Shown one piece after another: positions 1 to 8,145 of a stretch of DNA of 64,000 nucleotides. The DNA is from Pseudomonadales bacterium. GTDB taxonomy: Bacteria > Pseudomonadota > Gammaproteobacteria > Pseudomonadales > Azotimanducaceae. Within the stretch, counting starts at the first letter, position 1. Each line of letters starts with the position of its first letter. The position numbers were made by a program, and so were the translations under genes. The stretch lies in the NCBI GenBank assembly GCA_028281005.1, contig JANQKS010000078.1, forward strand, positions 1 through 64,000, given 5' to 3'. The notes beneath the pieces were generated by a model. The model was not told the DNA's origin. It ran no database searches and saw only the letters and a list, made by a program, of their open reading frames with translations.

Positions 1-230
1 GAGACCGTATTGCCGTCGTAGTCAACGAGCCGTGAGTTGGAGATGGCGATTCGATGGGTATACAGAGAGAGGTAGCCGAGTACAGCCTCTGGCCCAGCAC
101 AGGGCCGTTTGGCATAGACCACCCACTCGGTCTGTTTGAGCGGCGTGAGAGACTCGTTGAAGGCGTCTGGATCCGCGAGGTGTTCTAAGGGTACCGCAAA
201 ACTTGAGTGGCTTGTGCTATCAAGGTGGGT
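1..230 (-). mobile_element. IS91-family transposase fragment
   Basis: The reverse strand from about 230 to the window edge reads without stops and contains 'TEWVVYAKRPCAGPEAVLGY' followed by a 'YTHRIAISN' stretch. This is the well-known core of IS91-type (HUH, Y2) transposases. An in-frame stop lies just upstream (231-233) and no start codon is evident, so the 5' part of the gene is missing. The fragment runs off the left edge, so its 3' extent is unknown. It marks the left side of the window as transposon debris. Confidence 0.8.
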
Positions 231-303
231 TTAGATCGGCCTCGCTAACCCGTACCGCGCGAGCGGTTTAGTGCTTCGCCCAAAGCAGACGGTTCGTCGA
301 GCG

Positions 304-1483
304 CTAAACTTCGATGCTGCTCCACTCCTCACGCTGCCAGACGTAGGCGAACATCAACGCAGCAGCCGCTGTTGAAAACAAGAAGATCATCATGGCTTCA
401 CTGAGACCGTACCCCAGAAAAATGGACACAGCGAGCAATGGAAGCAGCAAAAGCCATTGTGGAAGCAGCGTGAGTCGCATAGCAGACGGTGTAGCACCCG
501 CCCCGATTAGGGCGGAACCAAGAACTTTGCCATAGCCATCTAGTGCTCAAACCCAATATTGTTTGAGGAAAGAAAGCGACTGCTAGTCCTGACGCCAGCA
601 AGACCACGAGACCAACGTTTGATACCTGCCACCCCCAAATCTTTGCATCGCGAACATCCCTTCGCCCCAAAGACTCGCCGACCAAGGTTATTGCCGCTCC
701 GCCGATTCCGATGTGCGGCATGTACGCAATCAAACAAATACTGATAACGACATGAAACCCGGCAAGTTCTCTAGTCCCGATTTGACCTATCAATACATAC
801 ATCAATAGGACACCCACGCTGAACAGCGCCTGACGCAGGCTCTCAGGATAGGACATCTTCACCATCGTTTTTACCTGTTCCTGCTCTGGCAAACCTTCCA
901 AGAATCCATTGGCCAGTGCAAATTTGAACGCTAGGCCAATGTTTACTAGAAGCCCGACAAGGACCGCGAGCGTACTTCCCAAGCCAGCACCCGCAACCTC
1001 CAATCGTGGTGCGCCGAAATTGCCGAAGATCAGGATGTAGTTAAATAGGATATTGGCTAGTGACAGGGTGACGATAGAAATCATGGACCATTTGGCCAAG
1101 CTAACGCCGATCCAGTAAGAGCGAAAAGCCACATTGATTGCTATGAAAAGCAGGGACGGTATACGAGTCGATAAGTATTCCCAACCCTCCTCGACCACCA
1201 AGGCATCATCGTTTAGCCGTTCGAAGATCAGGGGCATGAGCAGGTAACTGGTGGCGACCAGTAAGAGACCAACCAGTGCAGCTAGCAGGATTCCCGCATT
1301 GAGCACTTTACCGGTGGCCTCGATACGATCTCCCCCTACACGTCTCGCCACCATCGCTTGCACGCCGGCTGCAAGACCTAGGGCTACTGCTAGGAAGAGG
1401 AAGAAAAGCTGCTCTCCGATCCCGACCCCAGCCAATGCTGGACTACCCAGTTGGCCCACCATCAGGGTATCCACAAAGGTCAT
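304..1483 (-). pseudogene. MATE-family efflux transporter, broken
   Basis: MATE transporters are 12-TM drug/Na+ antiporters. The 361-aa ORF (398-1483) begins 'MTFVDTLMVGQLGSPALAG', which is the middle of the first MATE helix, so roughly 25 N-terminal residues are absent. Near position 545 the frame is lost: the ORF tail (SSWFRPNRGGCYTV...) is not membrane-like. The neighbouring frame instead reads 'DGYGKVLGSALIGAG' and later 'IFLGYGLSEAMMIFLFST', ending at a stop at 304-306, as expected for the last MATE helices. Part of the region before helix 10 also seems deleted. The start overlaps the stop of the upstream sigma gene (TGATG). Probably non-functional; a sequencing error could explain the frameshift but not the missing N-terminus. 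Confidence 0.75.
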
Positions 1484-2052
1484 CAGATTTGTTGCGACGG
1501 CTCCTCTAGTTTGTCCCTTGCTCTACTGATAAGCGATTGAACGGTGCCAAGCGGTAGATTTAGCGCCTCGGCAATATTTTTGTAGCTCTGCCCCCTTAGG
1601 TGAAATAGTCGAATAGGATCGCGATACTTTTCAGGTAGTTCGTTAATCGCGGCCATAACCGCTTCTTCTCGCTCCTTAGCGATGGCTTCACTTTCGGGAT
1701 CGTTGTGTTCATCTTGGAGTCGCTCTAACGTCGCTTCATAGTCAGCCATATCAAGTAACTCGGGGTGTACTCGACGAACTTTGGACACGCAGCACGAGAC
1801 GACTATGCGATCCAGCCAGCCCCCGAAGCTTTCAGGATTTTCTAGCTGGTCTAGTTTCAGCAGCGCGCGGACTAACGCATCCTGTACCGCATCCTCGGCA
1901 TCGGCTGGTTCACTTAATATCGCGTGTGCCCGACGAAAGCATCGGTTGTAGTGACGCTTGATCAGCTCCGCATAGGTTCCTGGTGCTGAGCCATTTCGAG
2001 ACAGTTCAACAAGTTCGAAATCAGTCCTTTCATCGAGTTTTTTTGTATCCAT
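1483..2052 (-). CDS. ECF-type RNA polymerase sigma factor
   Basis: A 189-aa sigma-70 family protein of the extracytoplasmic-function group, which directs RNA polymerase to a small regulon. Region 2 lies at about residues 22-95 ('AELIKRHYNRCFRRAHAIL', 'DAEDAVQDALVRAL'). Region 4 lies at about 125-180 ('LPEKYRDPIRLFHLRGQSY' and the HTH 'LPLGTVQSLISRARDKL'). It seems full length. No anti-sigma gene is adjacent: downstream is the broken MATE gene, overlapping by TGATG, and upstream is an IS fragment that runs into its start. Its own promoter was therefore possibly replaced by the insertion. Target genes are unknown. Confidence 0.85.
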   Translation of the reverse strand: MDTKKLDERTDFELVELSRNGSAPGTYAELIKRHYNRCFRRAHAILSEPADAEDAVQDALVRALLKLDQLENPESFGGWLDRIVVSCCVSKVRRVHPELLDMADYEATLERLQDEHNDPESEAIAKEREEAVMAAINELPEKYRDPIRLFHLRGQSYKNIAEALNLPLGTVQSLISRARDKLEEPSQQI

Positions 2053-2340
2053 AAGCTATAGACGCTTTACGGCAAGACACTTGGCTCAGTCGTTTATCCA
2101 CCAAACCGTCCAGTCCGTCTTCTTCATATCGATCGATGTGACGCCTGAAACTGCGTGCACATAACCCCAGAAGCGATGCCGCTTCTTCTTGTGTCAGGCG
2201 CTTACAGCGCCAGCCTTCGTAGGCTTCTTCCCATCTCATGAGTCGTGTCTCCTGTCACCACTCTGTCCGTCTCACGAGGCCCTCCAACGACCAAATCATG
2301 AAACCGGACAGTTCTATGTGTTACGAACACACGGATACGC
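2030..2340 (-). mobile_element. IS fragment: helix-turn-helix N-terminus of a transposase plus IS end
   Basis: The 69-aa ORF at 2030-2239 starts 'MRWEEAYEGWRCKRLTQEEA' and continues 'LLGLCARSFRRHIDRYEEDG', the N-terminal HTH of ISNCY/IS481-like transposases. These are normally around 400 aa, so only the first 55-60 residues survive; the tail 'SIAYGYKKTR' is unrelated sequence leading into the sigma gene. Upstream, the stretch around 2297-2325 (accggacagttctatgtgtt) resembles the terminal region of this IS group, so the fragment probably extends to about 2330. The element boundary abuts the iron-regulated promoter of the next operon. Confidence 0.65.
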
Positions 2341-2374
2341 TGAGCGGTTAATTTTCTGCGTTCTATTTCCTAAT

Positions 2375-2389
2375 TGATAATAATTATCA
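2375..2389. promoter_or_regulatory. Fur box, perfect 7-1-7 palindrome
   Basis: TGATAATAATTATCA is an exact inverted repeat with the 7-1-7 architecture of Fur operators. It lies about 140 bp upstream of the fumC operon's first gene (2531), so iron-replete repression of that operon is expected. Confidence 0.85.
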
Positions 2390-2410
2390 TTGACAAATTT
2401 ACACTTTATG

Positions 2411-2429
2411 AATAACAATCATTCTCATT
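2411..2429. promoter_or_regulatory. Second, weaker Fur-like site
   Basis: The stretch aataacaatcattctcatt keeps the CATTCTCATT half of a Fur site. It is 22 bp downstream of the perfect box, a spacing compatible with a second Fur dimer. It is imperfect, so the call is tentative. Confidence 0.45.
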
Positions 2430-2530
2430 CGCATCAATACGCCTCTGCTCCCCCCTTGCTCCCCTTTGAGTATGCGTATTGGTGCGAGCACTAAAATTTT
2501 GACTGTGAAAAAACGAACGGGAAACAAGCT

Positions 2531-2800
2531 ATGAATCTGACGGCAGATCCGGATCTGGCGCATACTCAGCAAGCCATGCACATGTTGGAGGGATTGCTTG
2601 AAAGTATGCTTGAACAGTCTGAAGCAGCGGTGCGTGATCGTGTGGATAATGCGTTGCTCAACATTGCCGTCAATCGCATTATCGATGTTGAGGGGGAAGC
2701 CGTAACCGCCACGATTCTTTGGCGCCTGGCGGACGCCATCAACTCCGGGGTCAGCCCCAACCCCGAGCAGGCTATCGAATTAACGCAGCTGCACGGGTAA
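2531..2800 (+). CDS. Small hypothetical protein, first gene of Fur-controlled fumC operon
   Basis: An 89-aa acidic, probably all-helical soluble protein with no signal peptide or membrane segment. I do not recognise its family. It is the first gene after the Fur boxes and is separated by only 3 bp from the next ORF, so it is very likely co-transcribed with the downstream genes through fumC. A role in iron limitation is inferred from position only. The ATG chosen is the first in the frame and follows the promoter region directly. Confidence 0.6.
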   Translation: MNLTADPDLAHTQQAMHMLEGLLESMLEQSEAAVRDRVDNALLNIAVNRIIDVEGEAVTATILWRLADAINSGVSPNPEQAIELTQLHG

Positions 2801-2803
2801 GCG

Positions 2804-3307
2804 ATGTCTGTTCAACCCAATTTAAATATGGCTTGTGGCACCGCAGCGACTGTATCCGAACAGCCTACCTCTAGTTTGTCGTTAGGAGGGCAGCTGTTGG
2901 TCTGGAGCTTACGCCACGGGACGATGACCGCGCGCTACCAGATCGATGGCACCGCGACAGCGGAACATGTCTACAAGTCCCTTGGATGCCCTGATGCAGT
3001 ACCGTTGCTCGATGTGTGGATTGGACTGTTACCTAAGGTGGCTTATCGTCCTGTGCTCATTCGGCGCGTGTGTTTCCCGACCTTGGGCGAAGACGAATAC
3101 GCCATCCTCCAATGCATGCGCGCTCTGCAGCATGCCGACCAACGCCGCGCATTGGGTGCGTTGAGCCAGATACTCGCCGGGCCGTTCAGCACGTCGTTTT
3201 GCGATGCTGCATCTGCGTACGTTAAGGCGGTGACGTCGGCGGGTCTGTCATTCACCGGTGTCGACGCCTTGCGATCAGTGGATCAGCTGCGCCGAACAAC
3301 ACTCTAA
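2804..3307 (+). CDS. Hypothetical protein in fumC operon
   Basis: A 167-aa soluble protein without recognisable motif, signal peptide or transmembrane helix; the middle has a 'DVWIGLLPKVAYRPVLIRRV' segment. It begins 3 bp after the previous stop and ends 4 bp before the likely GTG start of the methyltransferase, so it is embedded in an operon. Function unknown; expected to be induced when iron is scarce because of the upstream Fur boxes. Confidence 0.6.
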   Translation: MSVQPNLNMACGTAATVSEQPTSSLSLGGQLLVWSLRHGTMTARYQIDGTATAEHVYKSLGCPDAVPLLDVWIGLLPKVAYRPVLIRRVCFPTLGEDEYAILQCMRALQHADQRRALGALSQILAGPFSTSFCDAASAYVKAVTSAGLSFTGVDALRSVDQLRRTTL

Positions 3308-3311
3308 CCTA

Positions 3312-3968
3312 GTGCTCAAACCACTTGATATGGCTGCGCAGCTCAAGGCCCCAAGCGGAGCCGACGGCCTCGCCGTGGCGAAACAAATGAACGAAAACAA
3401 TGGTGCCGCCAACCTTGCGGCCATCGAACTGCTCGGCTTGCAGTCTGGCCACCGTGTGTTGGAAATTGGACCTGGTAACGGCGGTTTTGTTGGTGCGATC
3501 GTCAGTCGGGCCGACCACATCAGCTATACAGGCGTTGACTGGTCAGCCGACATGGTGGGTGCGGCAACGGCGTTGAACCGCGTGCTGGTAGACAATGGTC
3601 GCGTTTGCTTCGAGCAGGCGAGCTCGGCAGCTTTGCCCTACGGCAACGCCAGCTTTGACCGCGCCGTTGCGGTACACACGCTGTATTTCTGGGACTCGCC
3701 GACGGCTCATCTAAAGGAAATTAGGCGGGTGTTAAGTCCCGGCGGTAAATTCTGCCTGGCCTTTGGGGATCGTCAGTTTATGGCCAAGCTGCCATTCACC
3801 GAACACGGTTTTAACCTCTACGATGACGTACAAGCCACTGCGCTGCTCACGGATTGTGGGTTTTCCGATTTGAACCACCACGTTCACCGCGAAACAGGCC
3901 GGAGTAACGACGGCAGTATGGTGGAAAAAACCATCAACATCATCTGCGCAGGCATCTCTGCGGCGTGA
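3312..3968 (+). CDS. Class I SAM-dependent methyltransferase
   Basis: About 218 aa with a Rossmann-fold methyltransferase core: motif I 'VLEIGPGNGGFVGAIV', motif II around 'YTGVDWSADMV', and the 'SFDRAVAVHTLYFWDSP' and 'EIRRVLSPGGKF' motifs typical of Methyltransf_11/UbiE-like enzymes. The substrate is not evident. The ORF track starts at 3258, inside the previous gene; the GTG at 3312 (4 bp after that stop) gives 'VLKPLDMAAQLKAPSG', which looks like a natural N-terminus. ATG 3330 is an alternative. It overlaps the next gene by GTGA, suggesting translational coupling in the Fur-controlled fumC operon. Confidence 0.75.
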   Translation: MLKPLDMAAQLKAPSGADGLAVAKQMNENNGAANLAAIELLGLQSGHRVLEIGPGNGGFVGAIVSRADHISYTGVDWSADMVGAATALNRVLVDNGRVCFEQASSAALPYGNASFDRAVAVHTLYFWDSPTAHLKEIRRVLSPGGKFCLAFGDRQFMAKLPFTEHGFNLYDDVQATALLTDCGFSDLNHHVHRETGRSNDGSMVEKTINIICAGISAA

Positions 3969-4384
3969 TTCCGCCACCGCATCCCCAGACCCTTGAAGGT
4001 TGGGTGCGCTGGGCTTCACAACCCGACGATCCCCGCCTGCTGCTAACCTACCTGGATTTGTGTGACGAACAGTCGGATTGGAGCGTCTATCTGCGCGCCT
4101 ACGACGTGTTGGTCGCAGTGATCTGTGACCACAACCTGCCCCGCCACTGGCGCTGCCTATGCCTTGACCACGTTTATCGCGCACTCGCGGGTTTACATCG
4201 ACTGGCTTCAACAGCGCAGCAGCGGCGTACCCTGCGGCAGTGCAACCATGAGATCGGCGTTTTGAGCCACTTGCATCTACATCAGTTAGCACCACCGTCG
4301 TCTTCATCTCCCACACGTCCTGTTACCCAATCATCCGATCGAATATCCTCGCCTAATTCTCAGCCACCTTCCGGGAGACCGTAA
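3965..4384 (+). CDS. FagA-like small protein upstream of fumC
   Basis: A 139-aa protein starting with GTG overlapping the methyltransferase stop (GTGA) and ending one base into the fumC ATG (TAATG). Its core 'DDPRLLLTYLDL' and 'LPRHWRCLCLDHVYRALAGL' resembles FagA (Fur-associated gene A), which precedes fumC in Pseudomonas iron-starvation operons. That resemblance is from memory, not a search. The C-terminal 35 residues are Ser/Pro-rich and probably disordered. No catalytic motif is visible. Position strongly ties it to iron-responsive FumC expression. Confidence 0.6.
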   Translation: MIPPPHPQTLEGWVRWASQPDDPRLLLTYLDLCDEQSDWSVYLRAYDVLVAVICDHNLPRHWRCLCLDHVYRALAGLHRLASTAQQRRTLRQCNHEIGVLSHLHLHQLAPPSSSSPTRPVTQSSDRISSPNSQPPSGRP

Positions 4385-5769
4385 TGCCTAACCACATTCG
4401 CATCGTTCAGGACAGTATGGGCGATGTAGAAATCGATGCTGAAGCGCTTTACGGCGCCCAGACTCAGCGAGCGATCAACAACTTCCCAGTCAGCGGCCAA
4501 ACCATGCCGCGTCGTTTCATTGAGGCACTCCTGCTGATCAAACAGACCGCCGCACTCACAAACGCCGAGCTCGGGTGTATTGAAACCGATATGGCGGAGG
4601 CGATAGCCGAGGTCAGCAGTTCGTTGACTGCTCAAGACGATCTGATGACTCATTTCCCCGTTGACGTTTTTCAGACCGGCTCAGGTACAAGCTCAAATAT
4701 GAACGCTAATGAGGTCATTGCCACTTTGGCCAGCAGACGGCTGGCGCGCACAGTAGACCCAAACGACCATGTAAACTTCGGGCAGAGTAGCAACGACGTT
4801 ATTCCCACTGCCATCCACGTCAGCGCCGCATTGAGCGTTAACGCCGAAATGATCCCCGCCTTCCAGCACTTAATCAGCGTCATCGAAAACAAAGCTGAAA
4901 ACACGCAAGGCCACTTCAAAACCGGACGGACGCATCTGATGGATGCCATGCCAATTGCGCTGAGCCAGAGTTTGCGCAGTTGGTCCGACCAACTGCGCAA
5001 CAACCTAACTCTGTTGGAAGGTGTCGTGCCGGGTGTCACGACACTGGCTTTGGGCGGTACGGCGGTGGGCACCGGTATCAATACGCACCCTGAGTTTGCG
5101 CGGCTGTTTGCGAGCCGTCTGTCAGACGCAACTGGTACCACCTTTCGCGCAGCCAACAATTTTTTTCCACTGATCAGTTCACAGGATGCGGCGGTAGCAC
5201 TGTCCGGTCAGCTCAAAACACTGGCGGTGGCAATGATGAAAATCGCCAACGACCTGCGCTGGATGAATTCCGGTCCACTTGCCGGTCTGGGTGAAATTAG
5301 CTTACAGCCGCTGCAGCCGGGCTCCTCCATCATGCCCGGCAAGGTCAACCCGGTGATACCTGAAGCGGCCGCTATGGTGGCGGCGCAGGTGATCGGCAAC
5401 GATGCCGCCATCACCATTGGCGGTCAATCCGGGAACTTCGAGCTGAACGTGATGCTGCCGATGATCGCCTTCAACCTGCTAACTAGCATTGAAATTCTGA
5501 GCAGTGGTGCGCGACTTTTGGCGGATCACGCAGTCGCCTCATTTGCGGTAAACGAAGATCGGCTCAAGGCGCCGCTGCATCGTAATCCCATACTGGTGAC
5601 GGCGCTGAATCCCGTCATTGGTTATGCTAAAGCAGCCGAAATTGCAAAGTCCGCTTATCGCGAGGGGCGCCCCATCTTGGAGGTCGCACAAGAGCAGACA
5701 GAACTGTCTAAACAGGAGCTTGAGGCGATCCTGGATCCGGTCAAGCTCACCCAAGGTGGGTTGTATTAA
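4384..5769 (+). CDS. fumC: Class II fumarate hydratase
   Basis: A 461-aa full-length class II fumarase converting fumarate to L-malate in the TCA cycle without an iron-sulfur cluster. The superfamily signature 'GSSIMPGKVNP' is present, with 'TGSGTSSNMNANEVIA', 'GQSSNDVIPTAIHVS' and 'GRTHLMDAMPI' earlier in the chain. Its ATG overlaps the preceding stop (TAATG). Sitting behind Fur boxes, it fits the known iron-sparing logic in which FumC replaces Fe-S fumarases during iron shortage. Unlike the Pseudomonas fagA-fumC-sodA arrangement, no sodA follows here. Confidence 0.95.
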   Translation: MPNHIRIVQDSMGDVEIDAEALYGAQTQRAINNFPVSGQTMPRRFIEALLLIKQTAALTNAELGCIETDMAEAIAEVSSSLTAQDDLMTHFPVDVFQTGSGTSSNMNANEVIATLASRRLARTVDPNDHVNFGQSSNDVIPTAIHVSAALSVNAEMIPAFQHLISVIENKAENTQGHFKTGRTHLMDAMPIALSQSLRSWSDQLRNNLTLLEGVVPGVTTLALGGTAVGTGINTHPEFARLFASRLSDATGTTFRAANNFFPLISSQDAAVALSGQLKTLAVAMMKIANDLRWMNSGPLAGLGEISLQPLQPGSSIMPGKVNPVIPEAAAMVAAQVIGNDAAITIGGQSGNFELNVMLPMIAFNLLTSIEILSSGARLLADHAVASFAVNEDRLKAPLHRNPILVTALNPVIGYAKAAEIAKSAYREGRPILEVAQEQTELSKQELEAILDPVKLTQGGLY

Positions 5770-5788
5770 CGCAGTGCCCGCAGCCTTT

Positions 5789-5818
5789 CGCAAATGAGCG
5801 CAGATTTACGCAAATGAG
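5789..5818. repeat. 10-bp direct repeat upstream of the PepSY cluster
   Basis: cgcaaatgag occurs at 5789-5798 and 5809-5818, a 20-bp period (about two helical turns). The second copy continues into 'aaatgagaatcag', a partial Fur-like half-site. It lies in the leader of the DUF3649 gene and may be an operator. Confidence 0.45.
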
Positions 5819-5936
5819 AATCAGTTAGGTTTAAGGCCGGCGGCGTGGTAACATCGCGGGTTGAAACACTCAGTTTCGTTGCCGCATGCGCAAGCGAAAC
5901 TTAGATCAGTCAGCTTTGGGGACCCGGGAAGGAGTA

Positions 5937-6239
5937 ATGGCAGGGCCACAAACCACATTCACCGCTGGTTATCGCTGGAACATTGCCGCGCGCTTCCTGC
6001 TTGCGTTTCTCGGCGGATTTGTGTGCGTGAGCACGTTTGGGGCACTGGCCGCAGCATTGTTCGCCAATGCCCAATGGATGCCGCTGCCCCAAGGCGTACA
6101 TGTCTTTACCTTATTCGGCTTTGTCGCCTGGTGCGGCATCGCCATGTGGGTGTTTTTTCATGAGCATCTGCGCCACGTGGCCTTGGGTGTTGTGGGCAGT
6201 GCAGCGTTGTTTTACGCCCTCTTCCTGTTAGTGAGGTAG
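5937..6239 (+). CDS. DUF3649-like small membrane protein
   Basis: About 100 aa with three predicted transmembrane segments (FLLAFLGGFVCVSTFGALAA; the VFTLFGFVAWCGIAMWVFF region; ALGVVGSAALFYALFLLV). It matches the layout of DUF3649 proteins, annotated as iron-uptake accessory membrane proteins next to PepSY proteins. The ATG at 5937 is chosen because 'aaggagta' precedes it; the upstream extension in the track (5886) lacks such a site. It lies 11 bp before the PepSY gene. The biochemical role is unknown. Confidence 0.65.
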   Translation: MAGPQTTFTAGYRWNIAARFLLAFLGGFVCVSTFGALAAALFANAQWMPLPQGVHVFTLFGFVAWCGIAMWVFFHEHLRHVALGVVGSAALFYALFLLVR

Positions 6240-6250
6240 TTGAGTAAGAG

Positions 6251-7852
6251 ATGTCAGCAAATGGTTTCCACGGCGCGTTCCGACAATCCATGGCCTGGCT
6301 GCACACCTGGGCCGGATTGGTATTGTCCGTGCTGCTTTATTTCATATTTGTGACCGGAACGTTCGGCTACTTCAACGCCGAGATAGACCACTGGATGCAG
6401 CCAGAGGCACCTAGCCCAAAACACAGCGTCTCCACCGCGGCCATGGCGCAAATGGGCTTCGACTACCTGCAGCGCGAACAACCCGACGCACGGCGCCACT
6501 TCGTAGGCTTGCCCACCGAGCGCGGCAATGCCATCCGCGTGTTTGCCAACCTCTCAGAGCCAACCCCTGCTGGGGACACCTTCATTGAAGCCTACATCGA
6601 CCCCAGCAGCGGTCAGCTTGTCGACGTGCGTGCCACTGGAGGGGGCGATGCGCTCTATAGAATGCACTACGCGCTGCACTATATGCCTTACGAAGTGGCC
6701 ATCTATATCGTTGGCGTGGCGACCCTCTTTATGTTACTTGCGATCCTCACCGGCATCGTCGTACACAAGAAGATTTTTACCGACTTTTTTACGTTGCGTT
6801 TGCGCAAAGGTCAGCGGTCCTGGCTCGACGGTCACAACATCTCCAGCGTGTTGGCGTTGCCATTTATGCTGATGATCACCTACTCAGGTCTGGTGTTTTA
6901 CACCTTCGAATATTCGCCGGGCACAATGTTTCTCACCATGGGCGTTGAACAGGAAGCCCGGGACGAGATGTACGGCTATCTTTATCCGGGCTTTGAGCAA
7001 CCGAAGCCTACCGGCGAGCCGGCGGTCATGGTCGACGTGCAAGGCCCGCTCAGCGTAGCTGCATCGCAGTGGCCAAACGCGGAGATTCGCTTTGTAGACA
7101 TATTTTTACCCGGCGACAGTGGTGCAATGATGCGTATCGGCAGCACTGTCGACGGCATAGCGCGCGGCGGCTCCCTGCTGCAGTTTAATGCCGTGTCCGG
7201 TCAAGTAATGGCGCAGACGCCCGACATGCCGGCGGACGCCGTGTTTTCCCAGAGTGTCTTGGCACTCCATGAAGGACGCTTCGCCAACTATGGCCTACGC
7301 TGGCTGTATTTCATCAGCGGCCTGCTCGGGGCTGCAATGGTCGCCACCGGTTTACTGTTGTGGGCGAAGAAGCGCCGCTCTAGCCTGCGTGGTCAAGCGG
7401 TGCCACGCCATCTGGCTTTTATCGAACGCACCAATCTCGGCATCATTGTCGGCTTGCCGCTCGGCGTGATGACTTACTTCTGGGCGAACCGCATCTTACC
7501 GGTGGCGATGGAGGGTCGCGCGGAATGGGAGTTACACTGCCTGTTTCTGGCTTGGGCATTGAGCTTTGCCCACGCAGGTGCCCGGGAACTGAGGCGAGCG
7601 TGGCGCGAGCAGGTGGCTTTGCTGGCCGCCATGTGTTTATTGCTGCCGATACTTAACGCAATCACCACCGACGTCCATTTGGGTAACACCCTTGTGCAGG
7701 GTGACTGGGTGCGCGCCGGCTTTGACTTGACCTCAATGACATTCGGCCTGCTGTGTTGCCTGACCTGGCGCTATCTCACAGTGCCGCAGCCACGCACTAT
7801 CAAAGCACCACTCACCTCCCAAGCAGCCACCGCACCCAAAGCCAGCGCTTGA
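6251..7852 (+). CDS. PepSY-associated transmembrane protein, putative ferric-siderophore reductase
   Basis: 533 aa. The N-terminal helix 'LVLSVLLYFIFVTGTFGYF' follows 'MAWLHTWAG', a hallmark of PepSY_TM proteins. Further helices lie around residues 145-175 and 195-225, with C-terminal helices after residue 355 and large periplasmic PepSY regions between. Conserved-looking histidines (WLHTW; MHYALHYM; DGHN) could bind heme, as in FoxB-type PepSY reductases that reduce Fe(III)-siderophores at the inner membrane. Its stop overlaps the next start (TGATG). The genetic partners DUF3649 and DUF3325 support an iron-uptake role; the substrate is inferred. Confidence 0.75.
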   Translation: MSANGFHGAFRQSMAWLHTWAGLVLSVLLYFIFVTGTFGYFNAEIDHWMQPEAPSPKHSVSTAAMAQMGFDYLQREQPDARRHFVGLPTERGNAIRVFANLSEPTPAGDTFIEAYIDPSSGQLVDVRATGGGDALYRMHYALHYMPYEVAIYIVGVATLFMLLAILTGIVVHKKIFTDFFTLRLRKGQRSWLDGHNISSVLALPFMLMITYSGLVFYTFEYSPGTMFLTMGVEQEARDEMYGYLYPGFEQPKPTGEPAVMVDVQGPLSVAASQWPNAEIRFVDIFLPGDSGAMMRIGSTVDGIARGGSLLQFNAVSGQVMAQTPDMPADAVFSQSVLALHEGRFANYGLRWLYFISGLLGAAMVATGLLLWAKKRRSSLRGQAVPRHLAFIERTNLGIIVGLPLGVMTYFWANRILPVAMEGRAEWELHCLFLAWALSFAHAGARELRRAWREQVALLAAMCLLLPILNAITTDVHLGNTLVQGDWVRAGFDLTSMTFGLLCCLTWRYLTVPQPRTIKAPLTSQAATAPKASA

Positions 7853-8124
7853 TGATGATGGCCGGCTTTGTCGTAGCGTTGGGCGGCATGTTTTGCTTTG
7901 CAGCCAGCCAAAAGAAGCAGGCGCTGCTCATATTCGGTACCTCACCTGTGCATGGCTGGCGACGCCTGGCCATTATCGGCGGTACTGTTCTGCTTGGATT
8001 AAGTGCTTGGCTAGGTGTGAGTGTCTATGGATTCGGCGTCGGCCTGGTGACGTTTTTTGCCTGGGCATGTTTCGCCGCCTGGACTGTGGCGCTCACGGCC
8101 AGTTGGCAGCGCAGCAAGAAGTAG
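7852..8124 (+). CDS. DUF3325-like small membrane protein
   Basis: 90 aa starting 'MMMAGFVVALGGMFCFAASQ', overlapping the stop of the upstream PepSY gene by TGATG. It has three hydrophobic segments (residues about 3-18, 38-55, 58-80). DUF3325 proteins commonly accompany DUF3649 and PepSY_TM genes in iron-uptake clusters. The 123-aa ORF of the track begins within the preceding gene and is rejected. No catalytic motif. Confidence 0.6.
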   Translation: MMMAGFVVALGGMFCFAASQKKQALLIFGTSPVHGWRRLAIIGGTVLLGLSAWLGVSVYGFGVGLVTFFAWACFAAWTVALTASWQRSKK

Positions 8125-8145
8125 ACGATCACTGGATGCGTTTTG

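Noticed and set aside
2399-2581. 60-aa minus-strand ORF over the Fur region
   Set aside because: Basic, non-protein-like translation crossing an operator and the next gene start.
3732-4316. 194-aa minus-strand ORF
   Set aside because: Shadow of the methyltransferase and FagA-like genes; Arg-rich composition and no motif.
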